Source: Eubacteriales bacterium
Lineage (GTDB): Bacteria > Bacillota > Clostridia > Oscillospirales > Oscillospiraceae
Reading direction: 5' to 3'
Assembly (NCBI GenBank): GCA_030539285.1
Contig: JAUNSH010000034.1
Span: forward strand, 1 to 32,117
DNA length: 32,117 bases
Shown here: piece after piece, positions 1-6,062 of the stretch
Position numbering within the stretch: the first letter of the stretch is position 1
Layout: every line of letters begins with the position of its first letter
Position numbers and translations under genes: made by a program
The notes under the pieces: model-generated
The model's database searches: none
Seen by the model: only the letters and a program-made list of their open reading frames with translations
Told to the model about the DNA's origin: nothing

Positions 1-1
1 T

Positions 2-256
2 GGAGCTGCATGGCATAAATCGGGCGCACTGGAAGTGCCTCAGAATATTGTGCTTTTCCACATCCCCCCGTACACACCAGAGATGAACCCGATTGAACAG
101 ATCTGGAAAGAAATCCGTAAATGTGGATTCCGTAATGAAATCTTTACGACCCTGGAAAAGGTCGTTGACCGCTTGTGTGATACCATTTGCATATTGTCTA
201 ATCAGGTCATTTCCAGTATTACTGGAAGGCAGTGGATAATCGAACTGTTTAATTGA
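2..256 (+). CDS. IS630-family transposase, C-terminal part (cut by window edge)
   Basis: This is the C-terminal end of a DDE-type transposase that cuts and pastes its own element, usually at TA dinucleotides. The frame is open from base 2, so the N-terminus lies outside the window and no start can be chosen. The visible part holds PPYTPEMNPIEQIWKEIR, the family's hallmark block; the Glu in NPIEQIW is the third catalytic acidic residue of the DDE triad. Translation stops at 254-256, only a few bases before the apparent end of the element. Whether the rest of the gene is intact cannot be seen. Confidence 0.85.
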   Translation, partial: GAAWHKSGALEVPQNIVLFHIPPYTPEMNPIEQIWKEIRKCGFRNEIFTTLEKVVDRLCDTICILSNQVISSITGRQWIIELFN

Positions 257-265
257 GAATTAGTA
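243..265. mobile_element. Right terminal repeat of the IS630-like element, with TA target site
   Basis: Read inward on the minus strand the end is ATACTAATTCTCAATTAAAC followed by AGTT. It matches the end of the MITE-like element at 28795-28960 at 19 of 24 positions. A TA dinucleotide (264-265) follows the TAG end, as expected for IS630/mariner elements that duplicate TA. The boundary is inferred from this match; the other end of the IS is outside the window. Confidence 0.6.
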
Positions 266-270
266 TGAAA

Positions 271-299
271 ACGCGGCATCCCGCCATGGGATGCCGCGT
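271..299. terminator. 12-bp perfect hairpin beside the IS end, possible terminator
   Basis: ACGCGGCATCCC (271-282) and GGGATGCCGCGT (288-299) form a perfect 12-bp stem with a 5-nt loop. On the minus strand the stem runs into TTTTC, so it could terminate minus-strand transcription. There is no T-run on the plus side, so it is weaker as a terminator for the transposase. Confidence 0.45.
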
Positions 300-419
300 C
301 CGTATCCGCGAAAAGGAGACTCCCGCGAGGAAAAACCGAGGTCCATCAGCAGGAGCGTTCCGGCGCGGAATAAAAAAGAGGCTGCCCACGGCACAATACC
401 ATTAAGTTAATTTTGCGCA

Positions 420-459
420 ATACCCCTATGCTATGAAAAAGTGGCATAGGGGTATTTTT
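420..459 (+). terminator. Strong hairpin plus T-run inside the 373-625 element
   Basis: ATACCCCTATGC (420-431) pairs perfectly with GCATAGGGGTAT (444-455), 12 bp, followed by TTTT. This is a classic intrinsic terminator for plus-strand transcription, for example from the transposase side. The CCCCTATGC stem core recurs at 19041. Confidence 0.65.
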
Positions 460-525
460 ATATCAGTATGAATAGTCTTTTTAAGCGGATTTTGCGATCT
501 GCTTACTTGTCATGCTCTTTTTACA

Positions 526-553
526 GAAAAAGTGCATCCCTCGCAGGATGCAC
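526..553 (-). terminator. Intrinsic terminator of the liv operon
   Basis: On the minus strand GTGCATCC, a 6-nt loop and GGATGCAC form an 8-bp stem immediately followed by TTTTTC. It lies about 80 bases beyond the livF stop codon and is the first hairpin with a U-run after the operon. A further 11-bp hairpin with one G-T pair (578-608) sits between it and livF. Confidence 0.7.
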
Positions 554-632
554 TCGTTCATGATAAGTGGGGGTGCAGGCCAGTGTCACTATCTTAATGA
601 CATTGGCCCATGGCAGTCTCTTTTTGCGCTGT

Positions 633-1340
633 TTACGTTCCCAGATAGGCCGCCTTTACGGCTTCGTTGTTCAGAAGCTCGGAGCCGGTGCCTGTCAGGG
701 TGATGCGCCCGGTCTCCATCACGTAGCCAAGATCGGCAGTTTTCAGAGCCATGTTGGCGTTCTGCTCGATGAGCAGCACTGTCACGCCCTGCTTGTTGAT
801 CTCCTTGATGATGTCGAAGATGCCCCGGACGATGATGGGAGCCAGACCCAGAGAGGGTTCGTCCATCATGATGACTTTGGGGCGGCTCATGAGGGCCCGG
901 CCCACCGCCAGCATCTGCTGCTCGCCGCCGGACAGGGTGCCGCCGGCCTGCCAGGACCGCTCCTTCAGCCGGGGGAACAGGTCGTAGACCCAGTTCAGGT
1001 CGTCGGTCAGGTCGTCCTTGCGCAGATACGCGCCGATCTTCAGATTTTCCAGCACCGTCATGTCCGGGAAGATCCGCCGTCCCTCGGGCACCAGGGTGAT
1101 GCCTCGGGAGACGATCAGGTTGCTGTCCTTTCCGGTGATGTCCTCGCCCTGGAAGGAAATGCTGCCCGCGCTGGGCTTCTCCAGTCCGGCGATGGCCCGC
1201 AGGGTGGAGCTTTTGCCCGCGCCGTTGGCGCCGATCAGGGTGACGATCTCGCCCTCGGGAACGTCCAGCGAAATGCCCTTGACCGCTTCAATGCCGCCGT
1301 AGTGCACCTGCAAGTCCCGAATTTCCAGAATGTTACTCAT
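633..1340 (-). CDS. livF: Branched-chain amino-acid ABC transporter ATPase LivF
   Basis: One of the two cytoplasmic ATPases that power import of leucine, isoleucine and valine with LivJ, LivH and LivM. The 235-residue protein has Walker A GANGAGKS (37-44), signature LSGGE (136-140) and Walker B ending in DEP (160-162), with the LivF-typical Walker B extension DEPSLGLAP. Length is normal for LivF (about 235). I chose the ATG at 1340 because homology starts there; the frame stays open 30 codons further upstream, but that stretch lies inside livG. The start overlaps the end of livG by 8 bases, which implies translational coupling. Last gene of the operon. Confidence 0.95.
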   Translation of the reverse strand: MSNILEIRDLQVHYGGIEAVKGISLDVPEGEIVTLIGANGAGKSSTLRAIAGLEKPSAGSISFQGEDITGKDSNLIVSRGITLVPEGRRIFPDMTVLENLKIGAYLRKDDLTDDLNWVYDLFPRLKERSWQAGGTLSGGEQQMLAVGRALMSRPKVIMMDEPSLGLAPIIVRGIFDIIKEINKQGVTVLLIEQNANMALKTADLGYVMETGRITLTGTGSELLNNEAVKAAYLGT

Positions 1341-2184
1341 CCTCTGCCACCCCCAAATAGGCCTCGATGACCCGCTTGTTCTGCTGTACCTCCTTGGGCA
1401 CACCCCGGGCGATCTCGCTGCCGAAATCAATGACGTAAATGTAGTCGGAAATTTTCATGACCAGATCCATGTGGTGCTCAATGAGGAACACCGTCAGATG
1501 GTGGGTATCCCGGATCTCCTGAATGTACTGGGCCAGCTCCTGGGTCTCCTGGGGGTTCATGCCCGCGGCAGGTTCGTCCAGCAGCAGAAGCTTCGGTTCC
1601 GTAGCCAACGCCCGGGCGATCTCCAACCGGCGCTGGAGGCCGTAGGGCAGACTGGTGGCGATCTCGTCCTTATACTGATCCAGCCCCTGCTCTTTCAGCA
1701 GCTCCATGGTCTCCTCCCGCATCCGGGCTTCCTCCTTGGCGTTGGCCCGGAAAATGGCGGAGAAAACGTTCTGCTTGGCACGCATATGCTTGGCGACCAG
1801 CACGTTTTCGAAGACGGTCATACTCTTCCACAAACGGATATTCTGGAAGGTCCGGGCGATACCCAGATTTACCACGTGGTCAGGCGTGGGGTTTACAATC
1901 TTCTGGTTTACATAAGTTCCAGCTTCCTTGCCCAGATAATTTTTCTTCATCTTGCCCGTAGGATGGCTGCAAACCATGGTCTGTCCCATGAATTCCACCC
2001 GTCCGTTGGTGGGCTGGTACACGCCGGTGATGCAGTTGAAAGCCGTGGTCTTGCCCGCACCGTTGGGGCCGATGAGGGCCACGATCTTGCCCTCGGGAAC
2101 ATCCAGCGACAGGTCGTTGACGGCGACCACGCCGCCAAACTGCATGGTCACGTGCTCCATGCGAAGAACCATTTTTTCATCCAT
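1333..2184 (-). CDS. livG: Branched-chain amino-acid ABC transporter ATPase LivG
   Basis: Second ATPase of the LivFGHM importer. The 283-residue protein has Walker A GPNGAGKT (39-46), the LivG-type signature LPYGLQRRLEIARAL (179-193) in place of a plain LSGGQ, and Walker B LLLLDEPAAGMNP. Residues about 70-100 form a polar insert between Walker A and the signature, which explains the length above the usual 255. It begins 3 bases after livM and overlaps livF, so all are one transcript. A GGAGGG stretch about 7 bases before the ATG is the ribosome site. Confidence 0.95.
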   Translation of the reverse strand: MDEKMVLRMEHVTMQFGGVVAVNDLSLDVPEGKIVALIGPNGAGKTTAFNCITGVYQPTNGRVEFMGQTMVCSHPTGKMKKNYLGKEAGTYVNQKIVNPTPDHVVNLGIARTFQNIRLWKSMTVFENVLVAKHMRAKQNVFSAIFRANAKEEARMREETMELLKEQGLDQYKDEIATSLPYGLQRRLEIARALATEPKLLLLDEPAAGMNPQETQELAQYIQEIRDTHHLTVFLIEHHMDLVMKISDYIYVIDFGSEIARGVPKEVQQNKRVIEAYLGVAEDE

Positions 2185-2187
2185 GAC

Positions 2188-3429
2188 TCAGCCCTCCTTC
2201 CCGGCGGATGCCGCCTGCTTTTTGGGCTTTAATTTCTTGAGAAGTCCTCCGATCCCGGCCCAGGTCAGCTCCTTATCACCCATGATGCCCTGAGAGAAGA
2301 ACAGGACGATGATCATGATGACCACGGAGAAGACTACCATCCGGAAGCCGCTGCGCAGGAAGGGCACCTTGAAGGAGCCAACGTAGGTCTCGGCGTCCAG
2401 GAACCGCAGCCACCACTCGGAGCAGGCCACGTACAGGAAGGTGCCGATGACGGAGCCGGAGATGGAGCCGATGCCGCCGATGACCACGATCAGCAGGATC
2501 TCATAGGTCATGGTGGAGGTGAAGGCCTTGGCCTGTGCGTTGGAGACGTACATGGCGAACAGCGCACCGCCCACACCGGAGAAGAAGCTGGAGATCACAA
2601 AGGACAGCATCTTGTGCTTAAACAGGCTGATGCCCATGGCCTCCGCCGCCACTTCATCGTCCCGGATGGCCTTGAAGGCCCGGCCGTAGGAGGAGTGGAT
2701 CAGCAGCACGATGACGGTGATGCACAAAATTGACAGCAGGAAGGGCACGAAGGTGCTTAGGCGAAGAACGACCTGCCCGGCGGCGTTCTTGATGTTGAAG
2801 TCGGCGAAGGTGGGGAAGCTCTTGAGCATATTGGCGCCGTTGGTGATGGGGCCGAGAGTCTGCCACTGGAAGATGGCCCGGAGAATTTCCGCGAAGCCCA
2901 GGGTGGCAATGGCCAGATAGTCACTCTTGAGCCGCAGCACCGGGGTGCCAATCAGGGCGGCGAACAGGGCTGCCACCAGTCCGGCGCAGAGGATGCCAAC
3001 CAATACGGCGCAGCTCAGGCTCACAGCCCCGCCGAAGCCGGCGGCCCCGAACAGGCTCTGGAACGCGTCAACCAGAGAGAATTTTACCGCCGAGCCGCCG
3101 TAGAGGTAGTAGACCTGCTCTTTTGCGGCCATGGGGACAGTCAAAATTGCGTAGGTATAAGCGCCCAGCAGCATGAAGCCCGCCTGCCCCAGAGAGAACA
3201 GGCCGGTGAAGCCGTTCAGCAGGTTCATGGACACGGCCACGAGGGAGTACACCGCACCTTTTTTCAGAACGGTAAACAGCTGGCTGGTGGGAGAGAAGAC
3301 CGCGGGCATGCCGGGGATCCATGCACTGATGTTTTCCAGCACAATGATCAGCAGGAGCAGCACCAGAATGGCGAAGATGGCCCGGAGGGTACCGGCCCGT
3401 TTTTCATTTTTTTGCAGCATTTCGTCCAC
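2188..3429 (-). CDS. livM: Branched-chain amino-acid ABC transporter permease LivM
   Basis: Integral membrane permease that forms the channel with LivH. It has 413 residues with about ten hydrophobic segments. The conserved region after SDYLAIATLGFAEILR and the cytoplasmic stretch GRAFKAIRDDEVAAEAMGI are typical of the family and include the EAA-like ATPase contact. The C-terminus is lysine-rich (KKLKPKKQ). An excellent AAGGAGG lies 8 bases before the ATG and overlaps the livH stop region, so LivH and LivM production is probably coupled. The N-terminal 100 residues include a second hydrophobic helix and a loop with a YYLYGG insert. Confidence 0.95.
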   Translation of the reverse strand: MDEMLQKNEKRAGTLRAIFAILVLLLLIIVLENISAWIPGMPAVFSPTSQLFTVLKKGAVYSLVAVSMNLLNGFTGLFSLGQAGFMLLGAYTYAILTVPMAAKEQVYYLYGGSAVKFSLVDAFQSLFGAAGFGGAVSLSCAVLVGILCAGLVAALFAALIGTPVLRLKSDYLAIATLGFAEILRAIFQWQTLGPITNGANMLKSFPTFADFNIKNAAGQVVLRLSTFVPFLLSILCITVIVLLIHSSYGRAFKAIRDDEVAAEAMGISLFKHKMLSFVISSFFSGVGGALFAMYVSNAQAKAFTSTMTYEILLIVVIGGIGSISGSVIGTFLYVACSEWWLRFLDAETYVGSFKVPFLRSGFRMVVFSVVIMIIVLFFSQGIMGDKELTWAGIGGLLKKLKPKKQAASAGKEG

Positions 3430-3433
3430 CTCC

Positions 3434-4339
3434 TTAAACCTTATCGGTGGCCTTCTCGCCGAACAGGCCCGTGGGCTTGCAGGTGAGAATGACGATCAGC
3501 AGGGCAAACGTGAAGGCATCGGAGAACACGGACACGTTCCAGGAAGAGGGCAGGCCCTTGATGATGGTCTCGCAGATGCCGATCAGGAACGCGCCGATGA
3601 CCGCGCCGGGGATGGAGCCGATGCCGCCGAACACCGCCGCCACGAAGGACTTGAGGCCCGGCATAGCGCCTGCCGTAGGGGTGATGGCAGGATAGGTTGT
3701 GAAGTACAGGATGGAGCCCACCACCGCCAGAGCGGAGCCGATGACGAAGGTCATGGAGATGACGTTGTTGATCTTAATGCCCATGAGACGGCTGGTCTCA
3801 AAATCCTTGGAAACCGCCCGCATAGCCATGCCGATCTTGGTGTGATTGATCAGGGTGGTCAGCAGGGCGATCAGCACCAGCACCAGAATGGGGGTGATGA
3901 TGACCACCAGCTTGGTGGACGCGCCGCAGATGTTGACGGTTTTGGTCAGAAAATCGATGGCGGGATAGGTCATGGGCTGGCCGCCGGTGACATAAGTCGC
4001 GGTATTCTGCAGCAGGTAGCTGACACCGATGGCGGAGATCATGACGGACATCCGGGGGGCGCTGCGCAGGGGCTTGTAGGCCGCACGCTCAATGAAGAAG
4101 CCCAGCCCGATGGTCAGCGCGATCACGATGGGGATGGCGACGTACATGGGCAGGGCCGCGGAGATGTAGATACCCAAAAGTCCCGACACCATGAACACGT
4201 CGCCGTGGGCGAAGTTAATCAGGCGCAGGATGCCGTAAACCATGGTATAGCCAATGGCGATCAGGGCCAGCTGACCGCCCAGGGAGATACCGCTGAGCAG
4301 GATGGACACAATGTATTCCGTGGTTAGCAGTTGTTCCAT
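3434..4339 (-). CDS. livH: Branched-chain amino-acid ABC transporter permease LivH
   Basis: Partner permease of LivM, 301 residues and about eight membrane helices. The N-terminal block GYTMVYGILRLINFAHGD (31-48) is the family hallmark, and the coupling loop GIKINNVISMTF is present. An AGGAGG sits 7 bases before the ATG. It follows livJ after an unusually long spacer of 224 bases filled with repeats, whereas every later junction in the operon is 8 bases or less, so livJ may be expressed at a different level from livHMGF. Confidence 0.95.
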   Translation of the reverse strand: MEQLLTTEYIVSILLSGISLGGQLALIAIGYTMVYGILRLINFAHGDVFMVSGLLGIYISAALPMYVAIPIVIALTIGLGFFIERAAYKPLRSAPRMSVMISAIGVSYLLQNTATYVTGGQPMTYPAIDFLTKTVNICGASTKLVVIITPILVLVLIALLTTLINHTKIGMAMRAVSKDFETSRLMGIKINNVISMTFVIGSALAVVGSILYFTTYPAITPTAGAMPGLKSFVAAVFGGIGSIPGAVIGAFLIGICETIIKGLPSSWNVSVFSDAFTFALLIVILTCKPTGLFGEKATDKV

Positions 4340-4360
4340 GGGGAACCTCCTGTCTTTATG

Positions 4361-4540
4361 TAGGGGGCGACGTCCTCGACGCCCCGCGATCCGCAGGGGG
4401 CGGCGTCCTCGACGCCCCGCGATCCATAGGGGATGGCCTCCCGGACATCCCTCCGTTTTTTTGCCGTGCAGCGGGACGTCCGGGAGGCCGTCCCCTACGG
4501 TTATAATACGACCATTGGCGGGGGCAAAATACCCCCGCCA
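4361..4540. repeat. Repeat-rich livJ/livH spacer: tandem unit, long inverted repeat, hairpin
   Basis: Two near-identical tandem units of about 33 bp (4361-4392 and 4393-4425) share GCGTCCTCGACGCCCCGCGA apart from one base in the first unit. They are followed by an imperfect 25-bp inverted repeat whose arms are 4427-4451 and 4473-4497 (TAGGGGATGGCCTCCCGGAC against its complement). A third hairpin GGCGGGGG/CCCCCGCC is at 4516-4540. In the transcript these would form stable stem-loops between livJ and livH. None has a clear U-run, so they look more like mRNA-stabilising or attenuating structures and dispersed repeats than a true terminator. Confidence 0.65.
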
Positions 4541-4563
4541 GAAATCGTGAAATGCGGTAAAAA

Positions 4564-5745
4564 TCAGCTTGCGGAGCCGGTCTGCACGGTCTCCAGCACC
4601 CAGGTGCCGGTGGCGGTGTCAGCGGTCTTGATGTAGGCGGTGTCACGGACGGCGTCGCCCACCTCGTCAAAGGCGATGGCACCGGAAACGCCGGTGTAGG
4701 TGACGGAGGGCAGGATCTGCATCAGAGCAGCCTTGTCGGCGCTGTCGGCTTTCTTCATGGCCTCCAGAGCCACAAAGTAAGCGTCATAGCCCATAGCGGT
4801 GACGGCGGAGATGGTGTCGTTGCCGCCGTTGGCAGCCAGAGCCTCGGAGCTGCCGTTGATGTACTCCTTGATGCCCGCGTCGAACTCAGCGGAGCCGCCC
4901 TCCTGATAGAAGGTAGAGACGTAGACCTGCAGGTCGGTGCCCTTCAGGGCTTCCAGAACCATGTTGTCGTCCAGGGTGTCGGAGCCGAGGAAGGGGGCCT
5001 CGATGCCCAGAGAATCGGCCTGCTTCAGGATCTGAACGGCGTAGGCGATGGACACGGGGGTGAAGATGACGTCGGCACCCTCGCTCTTGGCCTTGTTCAG
5101 GTAGGAGTTAAAGTCGGAGTTACCGGTGGGGAAGGAGTCAGTGATGACCTTGCCGCCCGCGGCCTCGAAGACCTGCTTGAAGAAGGCGATCAGGCCCTGG
5201 TCATACTCGTTGCCGCTCTCGCCCAGGCAGTAGGCGGTCTTTGCGCCGAACTTATCCATGCCGAAGTTGGCCAGGACGTCAGCCTGGAAGTTATCCAGGA
5301 AGCAAATGCGGAAGTAGTAGCTGTTGCCGGCGGTGACGTTGGGGTTGGTGCAGGTCACGCCGATGGCGGGGATGCCGGCCTCCTCAAACTTGGGACCGCC
5401 AGCCATGGACACGCCGGAGCCGTAGGAGCCGAGAACGATGGACACGCCGGCGCTGACCAGAGAAGAGGCAGCGGAGGGAGCCTTGTCGGTGGAGGAGCCG
5501 TTGTCGCCGTAGACCAGCTCGACCTTGTAGGTCTCGCCGCCCAGAGTGACGGTGGGCACCTGAGAGTTGGCGTACTGCATGCCGAGGATCTCCTTCTTGC
5601 CGCCGGAAGCGGAGTCACCGGAAGAAGGCTCGAAGACGCCGATCTTCACGACCTTTTCGCCGGAAGAACTGCTGCCGCTGCCGCCGCAGGCGCACAGGGA
5701 CAGGACCATGCACAGAACCAGAAGTAACGCTGTGAGTTTTTTCAT
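4564..5745 (-). CDS. livJ: Branched-chain amino-acid ABC transporter substrate-binding lipoprotein LivJ
   Basis: Extracellular lipid-anchored receptor that delivers branched-chain amino acids to LivHM. The signal peptide MKKLTALLLVLCMVLSLCAC ends in a lipobox with lipidated Cys20, followed by a Gly/Ser linker. The mature part is a type-I periplasmic-binding fold of the Leu/Ile/Val family, starting with VVKIGVFEPSSGDSA. The protein has 393 residues, normal for the family. I chose the ATG at 5745 because it lies 8 bases from GGGAGG; an ATG two codons earlier (5751) is only 2 bases from it. First gene of the operon. The exact amino-acid specificity cannot be read from sequence. Confidence 0.93.
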   Translation of the reverse strand: MKKLTALLLVLCMVLSLCACGGSGSSSSGEKVVKIGVFEPSSGDSASGGKKEILGMQYANSQVPTVTLGGETYKVELVYGDNGSSTDKAPSAASSLVSAGVSIVLGSYGSGVSMAGGPKFEEAGIPAIGVTCTNPNVTAGNSYYFRICFLDNFQADVLANFGMDKFGAKTAYCLGESGNEYDQGLIAFFKQVFEAAGGKVITDSFPTGNSDFNSYLNKAKSEGADVIFTPVSIAYAVQILKQADSLGIEAPFLGSDTLDDNMVLEALKGTDLQVYVSTFYQEGGSAEFDAGIKEYINGSSEALAANGGNDTISAVTAMGYDAYFVALEAMKKADSADKAALMQILPSVTYTGVSGAIAFDEVGDAVRDTAYIKTADTATGTWVLETVQTGSAS

Positions 5746-5809
5746 TTTCATATCCTCCCATCTTAATACAGATATCCACGCAATATGGACAACTGTCTTT
5801 ATGGGGAAC

Positions 5810-5838
5810 ATTATACCGAATGCTTTTTCAAATTTCAA
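5810..5838 (-). promoter_or_regulatory. Promoter of the liv operon
   Basis: On the minus strand TTGAAA (5833-5838) and a perfect TATAAT (5810-5815) are separated by exactly 17 bases. Transcription would start near 5803, leaving a leader of about 58 bases before livJ. The promoter looks strong and sigma-A type. A 14-bp palindrome, GCACAATTTTGTGC, lies upstream at 5891-5904. Confidence 0.8.
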
Positions 5839-5890
5839 TCGTTATTTATTACTTAATCTGGGAAAATCACTGGCGAAATTTATGCAAAAA

Positions 5891-5904
5891 GCACAATTTT
5901 GTGC
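5891..5904. promoter_or_regulatory. 14-bp palindrome in the livJ/surface-protein divergent region
   Basis: GCACAA-TT-TTGTGC is a perfect inverted repeat located 53 bases upstream of the liv -35 box and about 100 bases upstream of the plus-strand promoter at 6005. It could be a regulator site for either transcript; no regulator is identified. The rest of the 317-base gene-free stretch 5746-6062 is the two promoters and GC-rich sequence without recognisable features. Confidence 0.3.
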
Positions 5905-6004
5905 CCGCCTGCCGGGGACACGCCGGGTGGACGGTCTCCGAAGGGGACCTGCCGCCCGCCTGTCCCGCGCCGCCCGGTGACCACAGGGATTTCCCGCGCT
6001 TCTC

Positions 6005-6032
6005 TTGCGTTCTCCTGAAAAGTTGCTATAAT
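6005..6032 (+). promoter_or_regulatory. Promoter of the surface-protein gene
   Basis: TTGCGT (6005-6010) and a perfect TATAAT (6027-6032) are spaced by 16 bases. Transcription would start near 6039, only about 24 bases before the ATG, so the leader is short but holds the GAAGAGG ribosome site. Confidence 0.65.
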
Positions 6033-6062
6033 GGGTGCATATTGAGAAGAGGATTGAGTTCT

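Larger units (their letters stand above)
373..625. mobile_element. MITE-like non-coding element with ~37-bp inverted ends
   Basis: The left end (from 373) reads AAAAAGAGGCTGCC, then CAAT, then CATTAAG. The right end read inward from 625 gives AAAAAGAGACTGCC, CAAT and CATTAAG in the same order. About 29 of 37 positions agree. The 253 bp between contain no convincing gene but three strong hairpins (420-455, 532-553, 578-608). It ends 7 bases from the livF stop codon and supplies the likely terminator of the liv operon. No target duplication is obvious. A small non-autonomous element is the best reading. This accounts for most of the gene-free stretch 257-632; bases 300-372 show nothing recognisable. 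Confidence 0.55.

Noticed and set aside
3173-4327. Long open frame on the plus strand, opposite livM and livH
   Set aside because: It is antisense to two certain genes, is His/Asp/Gly-rich without domain logic, and has no ribosome site. It is a shadow of the high-GC codons on the other strand.
4361-4425. CRISPR-like tandem repeat
   Set aside because: Only two adjoining units with no spacer between them and no cas gene; a simple tandem duplication.
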